From contig JAIXMO010000041.1 in the NCBI GenBank assembly GCA_025677825.1, positions 62,001-126,000 on the forward strand: a DNA stretch of 64,000 bases, written 5' to 3'. Positions 40,062 through 51,593 of this stretch are shown piece by piece (the first letter of the stretch is position 1; each line of letters begins with the position of its first letter). A program made the translations under genes and the position numbers. Under the pieces are notes generated by a model. It was not told the origin of the DNA and made no database searches. It saw only the letters and a program-made list of their open reading frames with translations. Origin of the DNA: Helicostylum pulchrum (taxonomy: Eukaryota; Mucoromycota; Mucoromycetes; Mucorales; Mucoraceae).

Positions 40062-43000
40062 TTACTGATCTTTTTTCTCTTTATGATGAGTTTGCTCTTT
40101 AGCAATTTCTACAGTATCAGCAATACGTTCTTTAGCCATTCTCGTTGCTTCTCCAGCAACAGTGGAAATGATACGTTCAAGAGGACCCCAAAGGTTAAGA
40201 GCGAAAATAACGTAAGCAAATGAGATAAATAATACGAAGAAAACCATATAGATGGGGTTTTTAATGATGGCCATGAACTCGTTCCAACCAAGGAAGACCA
40301 TAGCAAGGATAGCCCAGGTAGGAATCTTGGCTGTGGTTGATACTACGGATCGTTTAGCTTCTAAATAAAATGCATCTGATTCACGCTTGAAACGGTTAGA
40401 GATATCGATTTGCTTGGCTTCACTAAGAACGATAAGCGATTGTTTAAAGTCAAAGTCCTATTTATAACCATAGTTAGTAGTAATCCCAAACTCAAGATGA
40501 TGATTGTTTTTTTTTACCTCTGTAGATTCGATTTCAAAACCTTCATCATCATTCAAATTAATCTTTGCGAATAAAGCGACCAAGGTTAATGTCTAGAAAT
40601 ACGTATAAAATAATAATAATTAGATATAGCGCTTTCCTTTTTTTTTAGTTGTATATATTACATCTTCTTTAGCACGTTTAAAGTGTGAATCAATATCATC
40701 CTCAGGTTTCCAGACACGGGGAAGTCCATGATCATCGTATCTAAACTTCTCCTCGAATCTTTATATATATTTAGTATATATATAAACTCTGTTTGTAAAT
40801 AATAAAAGTTTACCTTGAACGTAATTTTAAGAGTAACATGGTATCAGCCAATTCTTCATCTATTTTTTTACGAAGTACCAACCAAGCTTGTAATCTAAGA
40901 TCGGATATAGACTCTTCCAATTCCTTTGAAGATGAATTAAAGCCTAAAAATTGAATGATTAATTAATACTTTTTTTTTACATTTGAAATTCACATGATAA
41001 TTACTCTTTGCAATCTTGTCCAAGGTAGTTTGACCACTCTCAACCGTATTGGTATAAGTTTGAATGATCTTGTGCCATGCATCAGGTTTAGGATCATTCA
41101 AAGCTAAGGTAACTGGTTCAGATAATTCATTTTCGACTTGTTTCTATTATTACAAATTATGTAAGTGTATTTACCCCCAAACGAAAAAAGAAAAACTTAC
41201 TGCCAAGGATTTAGTCATCTTTTTAAATTCGTCTGTACGTGCTTTAGTGGATGCTTGAGAGAATTCTTCTTCGAGCGTGTTGAGTTCATTTGCATAAGAC
41301 CATTCGGTATCAGGTAAAATAACAGCTACATTATATTAATATATATAAACATTATTACACACACACACACACACACACACATATATGTATATAAATATAA
41401 ATACCTTTAGCACCGTTTAAGAATAACTCTTGAGAATTCTTTAAACATGTTTCAACAGCAACAGCAAAATTATAATTAGGTTTCTTTAATTCTGCCTTGA
41501 GATTTTCATCAAATGTGAGGATAGCCTTCTTGTGAAGATTCTTTAATTGACCAACAAACAAAACGTTCAATTGAATGTTTAACTTTGTAAGCATTTCCGA
41601 TCTCTTCTTTTCATAAACGCCTTGATGGTAACGAGATGCGTTCTTATCAAATGAATCAATTGCTTCTTTACGAATAGAAAGCATTTGTTCACCAAGATCT
41701 TCGATAATTTGTGCCTTTTCAAGAATAGGTTTTCTAAAAGGAACAAGTTTCTTGGAGAAAATTTCGAATGCAACCTAGATATAATTATAAGTTAATGGTT
41801 TGCATACAATGTGTATATATTATACTAACGTTGGAAATTTCATCACATCTGTATTGAGCTAAAAGTTCTTGTTGAGTAGGTAAATCCAAGTCTTTATTGG
41901 TAAGTACTTTATCCCAAATGTTGGAGGCGTAAATATGGTAACCATCAGCAGGAATACGCTTGTGGTATTCAGGCTTAAACACGAAATCAGGATGAGCAGG
42001 GTCATTAAATCTATAATAGTTTCAGTATTAGTATTTTTTAGCACACGATAAAAAAAAATATAGGTAAAGTTACCTGCAACGGAGATTAGCAACTTCTTCG
42101 TTGAACTTTTCAGGTAAAAGAACTTTATGAGGTAAACCAGTATACATGAAATCAAAATAATCATGAATCTTACAATTTTCAAGTCCTTCGGGCTTCAAAA
42201 AAAGGGTCAGTTTACATGCATTAAAAAAAAATAAAGTAGGTCTTTTATTTTTACCTTTGATAAACCAGCCCAAATCTTTTCTAAATCAGCTTGAAGTGTT
42301 CTAGCCAAGTTAGCTAAAGGTGTTGATCCAACATGATCACGAATAACGATCAATAAAAGAGTCTTTTCTTTACTATATAACAAGAATATTTTTTTTTTTT
42401 TTTTAGTTTAGCGTTTCAAAAAAAAAAAAAAAGATAAAATAAAGATGTACCTTTTTTGAGTTTGGAATAAAGTTAAATTGACTTCGAAAACAGTCTTTAA
42501 CAAACCCATATTAGCGCCTTGATAAAGACCAACTTGGTGTTCCCATAAATTCAAAATGATGACTTCACTAGTAGCCATAGAGAAGAGAGCAGATTTACGT
42601 TCAAAGTCTTGATCTTCACCGCGTTCACGACCATCTGTACCTTCTACGTCCATCACGAGAACATGCATTCCTCTACCACGGGACATCCAAATACCTTTTG
42701 TTGTTTGACTTCTTTGATTTTCATCCATAACATCAAACGATGTACCAAATAAACCGTTCAATAACGTACCTTTTTTTTTTTTAATAATAGAAGACATACG
42801 CGTTAATAATCATTTTTATACATATATAAGAAAAGATTTTTTGTTTGTCAGAATAATACTTACTTTTACCGGTACTTTGAGAACCGAATACTGCAACTAC
42901 ATTATATTTAAATCCGGCATCTCCCAAGTTCCACTTTTCAAGATAAGCAGGCAAGTCTTGACTAGTATTTTTTTTTTGGTGTTTAATATAAGCTCTTTAT

Positions 43001-43235
43001 TCTTTTTTTTTTTTTTAGTTTTTCCTTACGTAAACTTTTGGTGCTCATCTACAATTTGAAGACGAGGAATGGTTTGAGTGTCTTTCTCCCAACTTGTAGT
43101 TGAGATAGAACCTTTGGAAGCAGGTGGGGTAAGATGGCTTACATCTTGTTCGACGAGTGTCTCGTTAAGGGTCCTTTTTATTTATACGCTTTAGTTTCTA
43201 TAGTTACTGTTGTTGCTTTCATATATAACTTACAT
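40062..43235 (-). CDS. SEY1: Atlastin-like ER membrane fusion GTPase Sey1/RHD3
   Basis: Dynamin-like GTPase that fuses ER tubules into three-way junctions. Fourteen exons: AT at 43234-43235, then 43030-43173, 42864-42961, 42451-42769, 42255-42372, 42074-42192, 41830-42010, 41405-41774, 41201-41325, 41005-41143, 40814-40943, 40662-40758, 40518-40592 and 40062-40457. They sum to 2313 nt, or 770 residues, the usual family size. The GB1/RHD3 GTPase has P-loop [15 protein letters not shown] switch, [10 protein letters not shown] and RDHVGSTP. A long helical middle region follows, then two close membrane segments near the C-terminus ([14 protein letters not shown] and [16 protein letters not shown]) and an amphipathic tail. 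The start codon appears split as AT|G by a 60-base intron; no other in-frame ATG precedes the conserved region. Confidence 0.92.
41356..41381. repeat. (CA)n microsatellite in a SEY1 intron
   Basis: About 12 CA units (GT on the coding strand) within the intron between coding exons 41201-41325 and 41405-41774. Confidence 0.85.
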
Positions 43236-45106
43236 TATTCAAAAAGGAAAGGATTGAAATATATAAAGAAGAACAAAAAAGTAAAAAGAAGAAAAAAAAG
43301 GGGGAGGAGCTGTAGTAATAATTAAATTGTGACGACCCGGGCTATTGAAATGTTTTTTATTTTTATCACACGTGATTGTGCGTAGATCCTTTTCCTGGGT
43401 CTTTTTTTATACTACATTCCCTCTTGTAAACACCAATTTATAAGGCATGATTAAAAAGCTTTTTTGCCCATGTGAGTATCTGTTTCTTAATTAAATCAAA
43501 ACTCGGTCATTTGTTTCCTAGACAACAAGTATCCTCTTGACAGTGTATCTTTTTATGATCTCGCGTGCGTTTGCCCCCTTCAACTTCAATAACCTAACCC
43601 CTCTTTTTTTTACTCAACCTTATTGTAACGCAAACAGTAACAATTAGAATAAGCCCTCTTCTTTTCTTTTTTTTAACAGAAAAAACAGAATATGTCTACA
43701 TATAAGTTTGTGTGTAAAAACTCGCTAAATCGTTACTCAAGTAGTAAAAAAAAAACTAGTTTGTGGCAACTCCCATGTTGATCAGGGATATATATTCTAG
43801 TTTTGTCAAGTACAGTACAACTTAGTTTTTGTTTGAATGATCCTATCAAATTGAACTAGTGATTACTCCCTTTTTATATGCGAGACCCTTGTGTATTAAA
43901 AAAACACAGCCCCCCCATACATTTTTTTTTTTCATTTTCATTTTTTTGTATACATATAAAAAAAATAAAGTTTCATCTGTGAACAGAACACTCACTGTCC
44001 CTTTCTTTTTCTTTCGAAAAGAAAAAGGGAGTCATGATCCGTTGTCTGACAAAGCATAGTTTTTATTCGAGTACTGAGTGACTGAAGGTACCATGAGATA
44101 AAGTACAAATAGTTAAAGAGTCTCGTTGTGTTAAAGAAAAAAAAAACTTGAAAAATTTTCACGGCTTTTTAACTCTGTTTTTTTTTGTCTCCGCGGCGAA
44201 TACACCAAAAGGACTGTTTAAAAAAGACTGCTTGTAAAAATTTGGGTTGACGACCTTTTTTTTTTTTTGAAAAAGGTGTACTTTCTATGTAGTAAACATT
44301 TGTATGCAAAAAAGATATAGAATACTTGAAAGTGAATCAATATGATCTTATTTTCTTTCAAATACCCTTGCTTTCTCTTTCCGATTTTGTGTGTACATAT
44401 TGAACGGGTGATCGTTGTATCACTCATCCGAGTTCCGGTCATTAAATGACACGTAGTTTCTTTTTTCTTACTCTTTAATTCCTTACCTTTCTCTTGCTAT
44501 TAGCATACTTTCACTTTCGGATATATCTTTATTTGTTTGTCAAGATGAATGTGTATACGTACATATTTTACTTGAGATCAAAATCTGTATATTTACTTTA
44601 CCAAAAAAAAAAAAAGTCGTTCCTGCATACGTGTAACATTGACGATTTCAGGCCTCTCAATATCTGAGATCCAACGCGTCAAAAATAACTAAAAAAAATA
44701 AAGTTAATCCTATCAAAAAACATAATATTTTAGCGTCCTTAAAAGTACCAAAAGTTTAAAAATAAACGGAAGCCAGAGATAGGTTAATAGAAAAAAAGAA
44801 GGTTTTCGCTATGCACCAAAACGCTTAAAAGGTTAGTGGACTCTTTACCAGGGTTTATTTCTTTTTAGGAGTTACCAAATGGTTTATCCTTTTATCCTAT
44901 ATCATTTACAACTACACGATAGTAATTTATTGATTTAGCACGTGTCAGGCTTATATGCAGAATGCCACATTTTAATATAAAGCGTATATGTATTCAGCGG
45001 CTTTAATACTTACAGAAAAAAAAAAAAAGGTTCACAGTGCCTAATTTAACAGTTTAAAATATGTTCTCCCGTATTCAATTTTTATCGTTCTATAGGCTTT
45101 CGATCA
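43236..45106. other. Gene-free region upstream of SEY1
   Basis: 1.9 kb of AT-rich DNA with long A and T runs (for example 44249-44268). Short frames on both strands are not supported by composition or splicing. CACGTGAT-like words occur at 43369. No gene is seen. Confidence 0.45.
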
Positions 45107-46191
45107 ATGGTCACTTCTGAGATCAACTCAGACATTGACGTAAAAGACAAACTCAGTAACAAATCCTATTCATTTTCTACATCAAAAGGCGGGAATACAA
45201 GTAAGAGGTTTTGAATGCAAGCATAGGTAACTTGATATGCCAATGCTAATCCAAGGTAGAGCAATTGGTTGAAATGGGGATGCTTCCTACATCCCTTAAT
45301 AACATCCAATTTGCAATTCATTTTGGTGTTCTCGAAATTATGAGAGTTTTGCATGATAGTTCTGCTCTCTCTGGTCAAGCCCTGCCTGACGTGTACAACG
45401 GCTGGAACCAGGGATGCCAGGTAAGTTATTATCTGTTTCCCTTGCTGATTTTTTTTTTAAAGAAACCAATGGCCCGGGAATTTTGCCAAAACCTGATGTC
45501 AATCTTCCCCAAATTGACGAAGGTCGTTGACGATCTTATAGATCAAGGCGGTACCCGGACCTGTTGAGTTGGAGTGCTGCTCTGCTTGCCCTGACGTAAT
45601 TATATGATCTACGTATTTGTTTCAACTGTCACTTATTTACTATTTGTTTACTTTTAATATAGTTGTCAGAGCAAGAGGAAGATTGCCAGTGTGGAAAAAT
45701 ACTTTAGAAAAATTAATAAAACAAGTCGAGATGAGAAGTATGATGACGTTTTATTTCTTATTGTTAATTGTATAAAATCGATCGTGGTAAAAGGGATTGC
45801 AAACTCTCGTTTGTTATTTATACTAATTTCAGTAGTGGTCACACTATTGTGATTGATTACACTTAGATTGGATTTAATGACTTTCACAGACTAAAAAGAT
45901 CTTGATTACTAGATCTAGTGCTATTTTACTTGTGTTATGTTTTACATATAATTGATGAACCATCGATTATATATTAATTATACTTATGTGCGATTTTACC
46001 GCAGCCAGTTCCTTTCCTGGCTGGCGGTTTTGAGGAGCCCGTCGAAACCAATACTGACTTGGTTGACATCATTAAAATCCATGCTCAGGTGGGATTAGAC
46101 AGAGTTCCTCGTAGTATACAAGAAGCGAGTGTATAAAAATTCCCTTCGTGCAAATGTTCGTGACTACCACGGCATAAGTCCGGCCATGTTG
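45107..46191 (+). pseudogene. Decayed multi-exon gene, possibly transposon-derived
   Basis: A chain of protein-like blocks runs on the plus strand: MVTSEINSDIDVKDKLS (from 45107), KQLVEMGMLPTSLNNIQF and VYNGWNQGCQ (to 45420), KPMAREFCQNLMSIFPKLTKV, a shifted Cys-rich block ELECCSACPD (near 45580), PVPFLAGGFEEPVET (about 45998) and NSLRANVRDYHGISPAM (to 46191). Several junctions are good GT-AG introns, but at least one frameshift near 45550 and gaps break the gene. The order of domains with a central CCxxCP motif recalls domesticated or dead transposases of Mucorales (KDZ-like), but that link is a guess from memory. GC content is above that of the flanks, supporting former coding function. Confidence 0.4.
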
Positions 46192-47474
46192 GTAAGTATT
46201 AACATGTGGACAAACACAACTTTTCTTTATGCTACAAATCTATTAACAAGATAGTATATTAGGTAACAACACCGAGCTGCAAAAGAGCTTCGGCTCAGAA
46301 AGTAGGGCCTCCAAACCTTTGACTCAATAATAGGTTTGGAAGGTTAAACGGAAGTTCTTCTTGGGATGAGAATTCTCTTGAGATTTAGGAGCGTGCATGT
46401 GATATTTAAAGATATATATATCAAAAATAAATAAAAAGAACAGAAATATTTATCAGACTGAAAAAGAAATTACGAGCCTTTATATAGACTTCAGGAAATA
46501 AATAAGATAATCTACATAATCCTTTGATGAATGAGCACCTGATTACAGAGTAATCACACGAATATCTTTTATAAAGAAAATACACGCGGTATAGATTTAT
46601 CCGTAATAAATCTTTACTTGTCAAAATATAGCCAACAGAACAGACTTTAAACAGTAAACAAAAGGTGTGTATCACTCAGCAGCTCTTCCAGCCACGTCGA
46701 CTTTATTTACCTCCCACAGCTCGAATTAGAAATTATCCGAGTAGTGATACTTAATGAAACAGAGACAACAGAATCTGCAATGTTAAAAAAAAAATATCCT
46801 TCAAAAGCAAGTAGTAAATATTTCTGTAAATAGAGTTGTCTTCTGGAAGTAATTATTATAGAGAAAATCCCAGTTTTTTCTTTTAAAAAGAAAAAGTAGT
46901 ATACATATGAAACGTGGATAATGAGAATAAATAATAGAGCGCCTTTAGTTTAGAAAGAATAGTACATATGACATTATTGTTTATCCCTAAATAGTTCGTT
47001 ACCCTATGACACTTCTGTTTTTTTTTTCTATAAAAATCCTTGTAGCAATATAATATAGAAAATAAAAAGTGGCCCAATTCTCTCTCTAGCTGCACATACT
47101 CAATCACAGCTCATGTTACCTAATGATAATATGTTTGAATTTTTATATTATGTGCAGAAGTTGCAATTCTGCTATTTGAGCAATTCTGCTATTTGAGCAA
47201 TTCTGCTATTTGAGCGTCGACCCTATTGTACATGTATGAAAAACGATTCAAGTTAGTAAAGCATTTCTCTATAATGATGGACCTAGTATCTTTGAAAAAT
47301 AAGATTACCAGAGACCTTCCAGTTGAGAGTTACACACTGTGTCTCGAGTACGGCTGAGCTTCTTTTGAAAGTCCTTTTTGATATCGTGCCAAGACCGGCA
47401 CTCTTTATATTGTTATTATCCCACTTTTCCTTTTTCTGTACCTTTTTTTTTTTTTTTATCTTTTGCAAAAAGGA
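46192..47474. other. Intergenic region with a 17-bp tandem array
   Basis: 1.3 kb with no supported gene. It contains three exact copies of a 17-bp unit at 47164-47214 and T-rich DNA just before the Akr1 start. Confidence 0.45.
47164..47214. repeat. Tandem repeat, 3 x 17 bp
   Basis: The unit CAATTCTGCTATTTGAG repeats exactly three times (47164-47180, 47181-47197, 47198-47214). The unit length is not a multiple of three, consistent with non-coding DNA. The lack of differences suggests recent origin. Confidence 0.95.
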
Positions 47475-49951
47475 ATGACTGATCAACCCGAAGATAAACA
47501 ACCTTTATTATCAGAGAATGAGGTTCATTCTTTTACCCCGGCACAACCTACTTTATCTGTATCTACTGACGTAGCTACAGCCGAAATAAGAACAGAAGAA
47601 TGTAAGTTTTTATATAAAGAGAGTTTTTTCTGCTTTATTTCGTTGCTTTAACATTATATATATATATATATAAAAAAAAAGCTACTACTATTTTCGATGC
47701 AGCACAAAAAGGTTCATTTCAAACGATTCGGTATTTATTAGACAATAAGTTAGCCGATGTGAACGATATGGACGTTCAAGGTGCTACTGCTTTACATTAC
47801 GCCACTTTATCAAATAATGATGTTTGTGTAAAGTATTTAATTGACAAAGGTGCTATTGTAGACGCTCCTGCAGGTGACTTGAAAGCAACACCTTTACACT
47901 GGGCTTGTAGGTTAGTTTAGTGTAAAAAAAATATATTTTTATCTTGTCACTCACGTATATATATATATAAAAGACAAGGACGATTACCTGCTGTGCATCG
48001 TTTGATTAAAGAGAGAGCTAATCCATCGTTAACGGACGGACAAGGGTTCAATGCACTTCATTTAGCTGTTCATTCGTCTCATGCCATGCTTGTTTTATAC
48101 TTGCTTTATCTCGATATTGAAATTGATGTATGTGATACTGTTGGCGGACACACACCGCTAATGTGGGCAGCCTATCAAGGACACGCACAATCGGTTGACT
48201 TGTTACTGAAATTTGGAGCTAGTGTCACAGCTACAGACCATTCGAAGCTGTCACCGTTGCATTGGGCAGTTGTACGGGGTAATAAGATGTGTATTCGAAA
48301 GATGCTGGAGTACGACGCTGATGTAAATGCTGTGGATCAAAGCGGGAAATCCGTCATGGATTTCGTGCACGAGAAAAAGTACGAGCGTACCTGGGATAGA
48401 GCCGTGTTGGAGTTTGATGTATTGGCAGAAGGAAACCCGGCTCAGCAATCACGTATAGGTAAATACCCTGGTTCCATAGGTAAACCAGTACCGAAGCGTG
48501 TGGTGAATACAGTAGCTTATTTGGCTCCCTTTGTCGCATTGGGGTTTGCGTTAAAGTGTTTGGCCATGTTTCCTTGGTACGCGGGGCTTCCTTTAGCTCT
48601 TGCGTCCTTTGCGCTGATGCATATTTCGATTGTAAAGTATTTAATTCAAGTTCCTAGTAATGATGCTGTTTGGAAAACACCCTATTTCTCTAGTATCTTT
48701 CAATCTTCGGCATTTTGGGTACTTGTAACTTGGGCCTTTATTCTTTTACCATGTAAAGTATATTTATTTATTGTTATATATTTTGCGCTAACATATTTTT
48801 TATTATTATTATTAAATAGCCACTTCACAATTGTTGTTTACTCATTTAATCTTTGTTTCTTCGTTCTTTACAGCCATGTTTTCGTTCTTTAAAGCAGTTG
48901 CTGCAGATCCAGGGTTTATTAAAAACGATCTTTCCAGGGAAAAGCAACATGGTTTTGTGCAAGAGTTGGCGGAAAATAATGTATTAGATGTTCGACACTT
49001 TTGTTTAACCTGCTTAGTAAGTTGGATTTAGAAGGGATATTTGCGTGTAAGAAGACTAACATCTTTTTTTTTTTTTTAAGATCAAAAAGCCTTTACGTTC
49101 CAAGCATTGTAAAGTCTGTAACCGATGTGTAGCTAAATTTGACCAGTAAGTAACAAAGAGAGAGAGAGAGAAAAAAAAAAAAAAAAAAAAAACTAAGTAT
49201 GTACATGTATCTAGTCATTGTCCTTGGATTTTCAATTGCATTGGTGTTAATAATCATCGACCTTTTTTGATGTTCTTGATCAATATGGTTATTGCTATTA
49301 TTGCATTTACTTTATTATCCGTTTCATGTAAGTTTTTAAATATACATTTACATTTGCACTAAGAAACTAATGATTATAATAGATTTAACAAAGGAATCGC
49401 CTATTTATGACCAAGGACCAGATAGCACTTGTTTATTGGGATCGACGGTATGCGGTTACTTTAATTTCGATACGTGGACACTTGCATTAACGATCTGGAC
49501 TGTGTTTCAATTAACGTGGTCGATGTTTTTGCTTGGTGTTCAATTATACCAAGTGGGGATTGCGATGACGACAAACGAAAGTGCCAATGCGAACCGTTAC
49601 TCGTATATGAATGCAAGTAATCCTACTGGTTTAATTTCTACAGTTGCAGGCGGTACAGAGGGTACGGATGGACCAACCACAGGAGAGGGACATCACGGTC
49701 ATGGACACTCGGGCGGGTTCTGTCCTTGTCTTCAGTTAGTTGCAGGTGCGCGAGCCTTACACAAAGCACGTAATCGACGTGGTAGCGTGACCAAGGGAAA
49801 TGTTTTTGATCATGGTTGTTGGAATAACTGTCTCGATTTTTGGACAGAATCAACACAAGGAAAGAATGCTAGTGTAAATTATTATGAACTTTATAGTGTA
49901 CATCAATTGAATAATCGTACATTTACATTACAACAAACTATGGAAGTTTAA
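47475..49951 (+). CDS. AKR1: Ankyrin-repeat DHHC palmitoyltransferase, Akr1/ZDHHC17 type
   Basis: Golgi/endosome S-acyltransferase that palmitoylates cytosolic proteins. Exons 47475-47601, 47682-47910, 47974-48752, 48820-49016, 49081-49145, 49215-49327 and 49383-49951 total 2079 nt, or 692 residues. The N-terminal half has about six ankyrin repeats (for example GATALHYATLSNNDVCVKYL, GHTPLMWAAYQGHAQSVDLL). Transmembrane segments follow (about residues 310-400), then the cysteine-rich domain with [22 protein letters not shown] and the catalytic FDHHCPW. The DHHC motif is completed across an intron (GAC CA|T CAT TGT). Further membrane helices (FLMFLINMVIAIIAF and ALTIWTVFQLTWSMFLLGV) and a Gly/His-rich cytoplasmic tail end the protein. 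The ATG at 47475 is the first true ATG. Confidence 0.93.
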
Positions 49952-50094
49952 AAAGAATAAAATAAAAAATACATACCCCCTCTCTCTCTTTTTCTCTGTA
50001 ACTCTAACTCCCCTCACACGTACACATACTTTTTTTTATTTACATTTTTTTTTTCGTAATATAATAATTAAAAAAAAAAAAAAAGTATACTTTA

Positions 50095-51390
50095 TCATCT
50101 TGGGGAATAAATAGAAGTCCAAGATCTATCATCTTTGATTGGTACATGGTTACTGTCAGAGTAAATCAAGTCCTTTTGGGGAGGTTTTCTAGGTGCGACA
50201 AGCGTAGGATCGTTATCAAGGTAAGCAACCGGTTCGGGTATAGACTTGTGTTTTGCCCACTGACTTTCATTGGTACCTTTGGACAGTTTAGATAATACAA
50301 GTTTTTCTTCTTGATGGACATCATCATCATCGATCATCATATCATAATCTTCTTCATCCACTATATTATTACTTTGGCTGGGATAAAACTCATCTATTTC
50401 CATCACCTAAAAAGAAAAAGGGTTAAAATACACGTTTTTTTTTCTCTGTCTCTGTCTCTTTCTTTTACATAATCATCTGTATTTATAACTGGCTCGGGTA
50501 GTTGTTGTGGCACAGTCCATTTTTTAGTTGCTGTTTTACGGTGTTTTCCTCCGATTCTATTTAACAAGGCTTCCATTTTTGGCACAGATTCTGTAGAGAT
50601 GGATTCAATGTCGTGTACCATCGCTTTGATACACAGGTTCCTATCATTAGAAAGTAAAGTAACTTTTTGGCCTGTCATGTGTTGAAAGTACATGCAACAG
50701 TCCAAAATCCTATCATCGCCTTTTACATTCTTCTACATACGTAAAAAAACTGATTCAGTTCCCCACCTTTCCTTTTCAAATTTTTTTGTTTTTACCTGTG
50801 ACATAGTTTTACTAAAAATTTCATTCATTTTTTGTCCTCGTAGTGAATTACTCTTTTTTCTTAACCGTAATTCTATGAATCGCATGGCTTCTCTAGCATG
50901 AAATGGAATATCCTGCGCGTCTTTATCTGACCTCGCGCCCATGCTCTATTTCCCCAACTTTGTTGAGTTTTTTTTTGTTTTTTTTTGTTTTTTTTTTGTT
51001 TTTTTTTGTTTTTGTTTGTTTTTACCTTCAAACCGTCAAGTTCTCGTATAACTACCCAAGGCAAAATAATCAATAAGCTTCCTGGGTTCTCTTCTGCTAA
51101 GCTTAAAACTGCATCCAGATAACCTAGTTTCGAAATTAAGAAATTGGTATCTAGAACGCACATTTCGTTATATACTTCTAAAGTTGTATTTCGTTGTTTA
51201 GTTTTTTTTTTTTTTTAATAACCAAGATCTACTACTTGCCTACTTTAATTTTATCTCCCTTGTATGAATCAAATATGTCTGTCGAAGAAGTATCATTTCC
51301 GGCATTGGTACGTATAGTCGCAATTTCACTGTTAATGGTCGATAAGAATTCCGGACCATCAATGTCCATGTATTCCATTTCGTTACTCAT
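50095..51390 (-). CDS. SWT1: PIN-domain endoribonuclease Swt1-like (nuclear mRNA quality control)
   Basis: Predicted single-strand RNA endonuclease acting in nuclear surveillance of mRNPs. Minus-strand exons: 51312-51390, 51026-51177, 50796-50945, 50469-50732 and 50095-50406 (957 nt, 318 residues). The PIN domain has all four acidic positions: Asp in MCVLDTNFLIS, Glu in PWVVIRELDGLK, Asp in GDDRILDCCMYFQ and Asp in LLSNDRNLCIKA. The order and wording match Swt1 rather than Nmd4 or Rrp44. The first intron was chosen because only the donor at ATAC|GTACC keeps frame into VYNEMCVLD. The protein is shorter than yeast Swt1 (458 residues); the C-terminal extension after the PIN domain is Asp/Glu-rich and has no visible fold. 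Its 3' end converges on the Akr1-type gene, 143 bp away. Confidence 0.85.
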
Positions 51391-51593
51391 TTATGCTTTT
51401 TTTTTATAACGAAAGAAAAAAAAAGAAAATAAACAAAAATAAAAAGTCAGTTTTTTTTTTATGGTCAAGTTACAAAGTGGTTTTAATAAAAAAAAAAAAA
51501 TAGAAAGATATAATACATTTGATAAAAATAATAGAAAAAGTGATGTGTGTGTGTGTGTGGGCGTGAGAGAGGAAATATGTATATAGATAGAAT

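Noticed and set aside
45166..45378. Minus-strand frame of 70 codons within the decayed gene at 45 kb
   Set aside because: The plus-strand blocks here join by good introns, while this frame stands alone; treated as a shadow.
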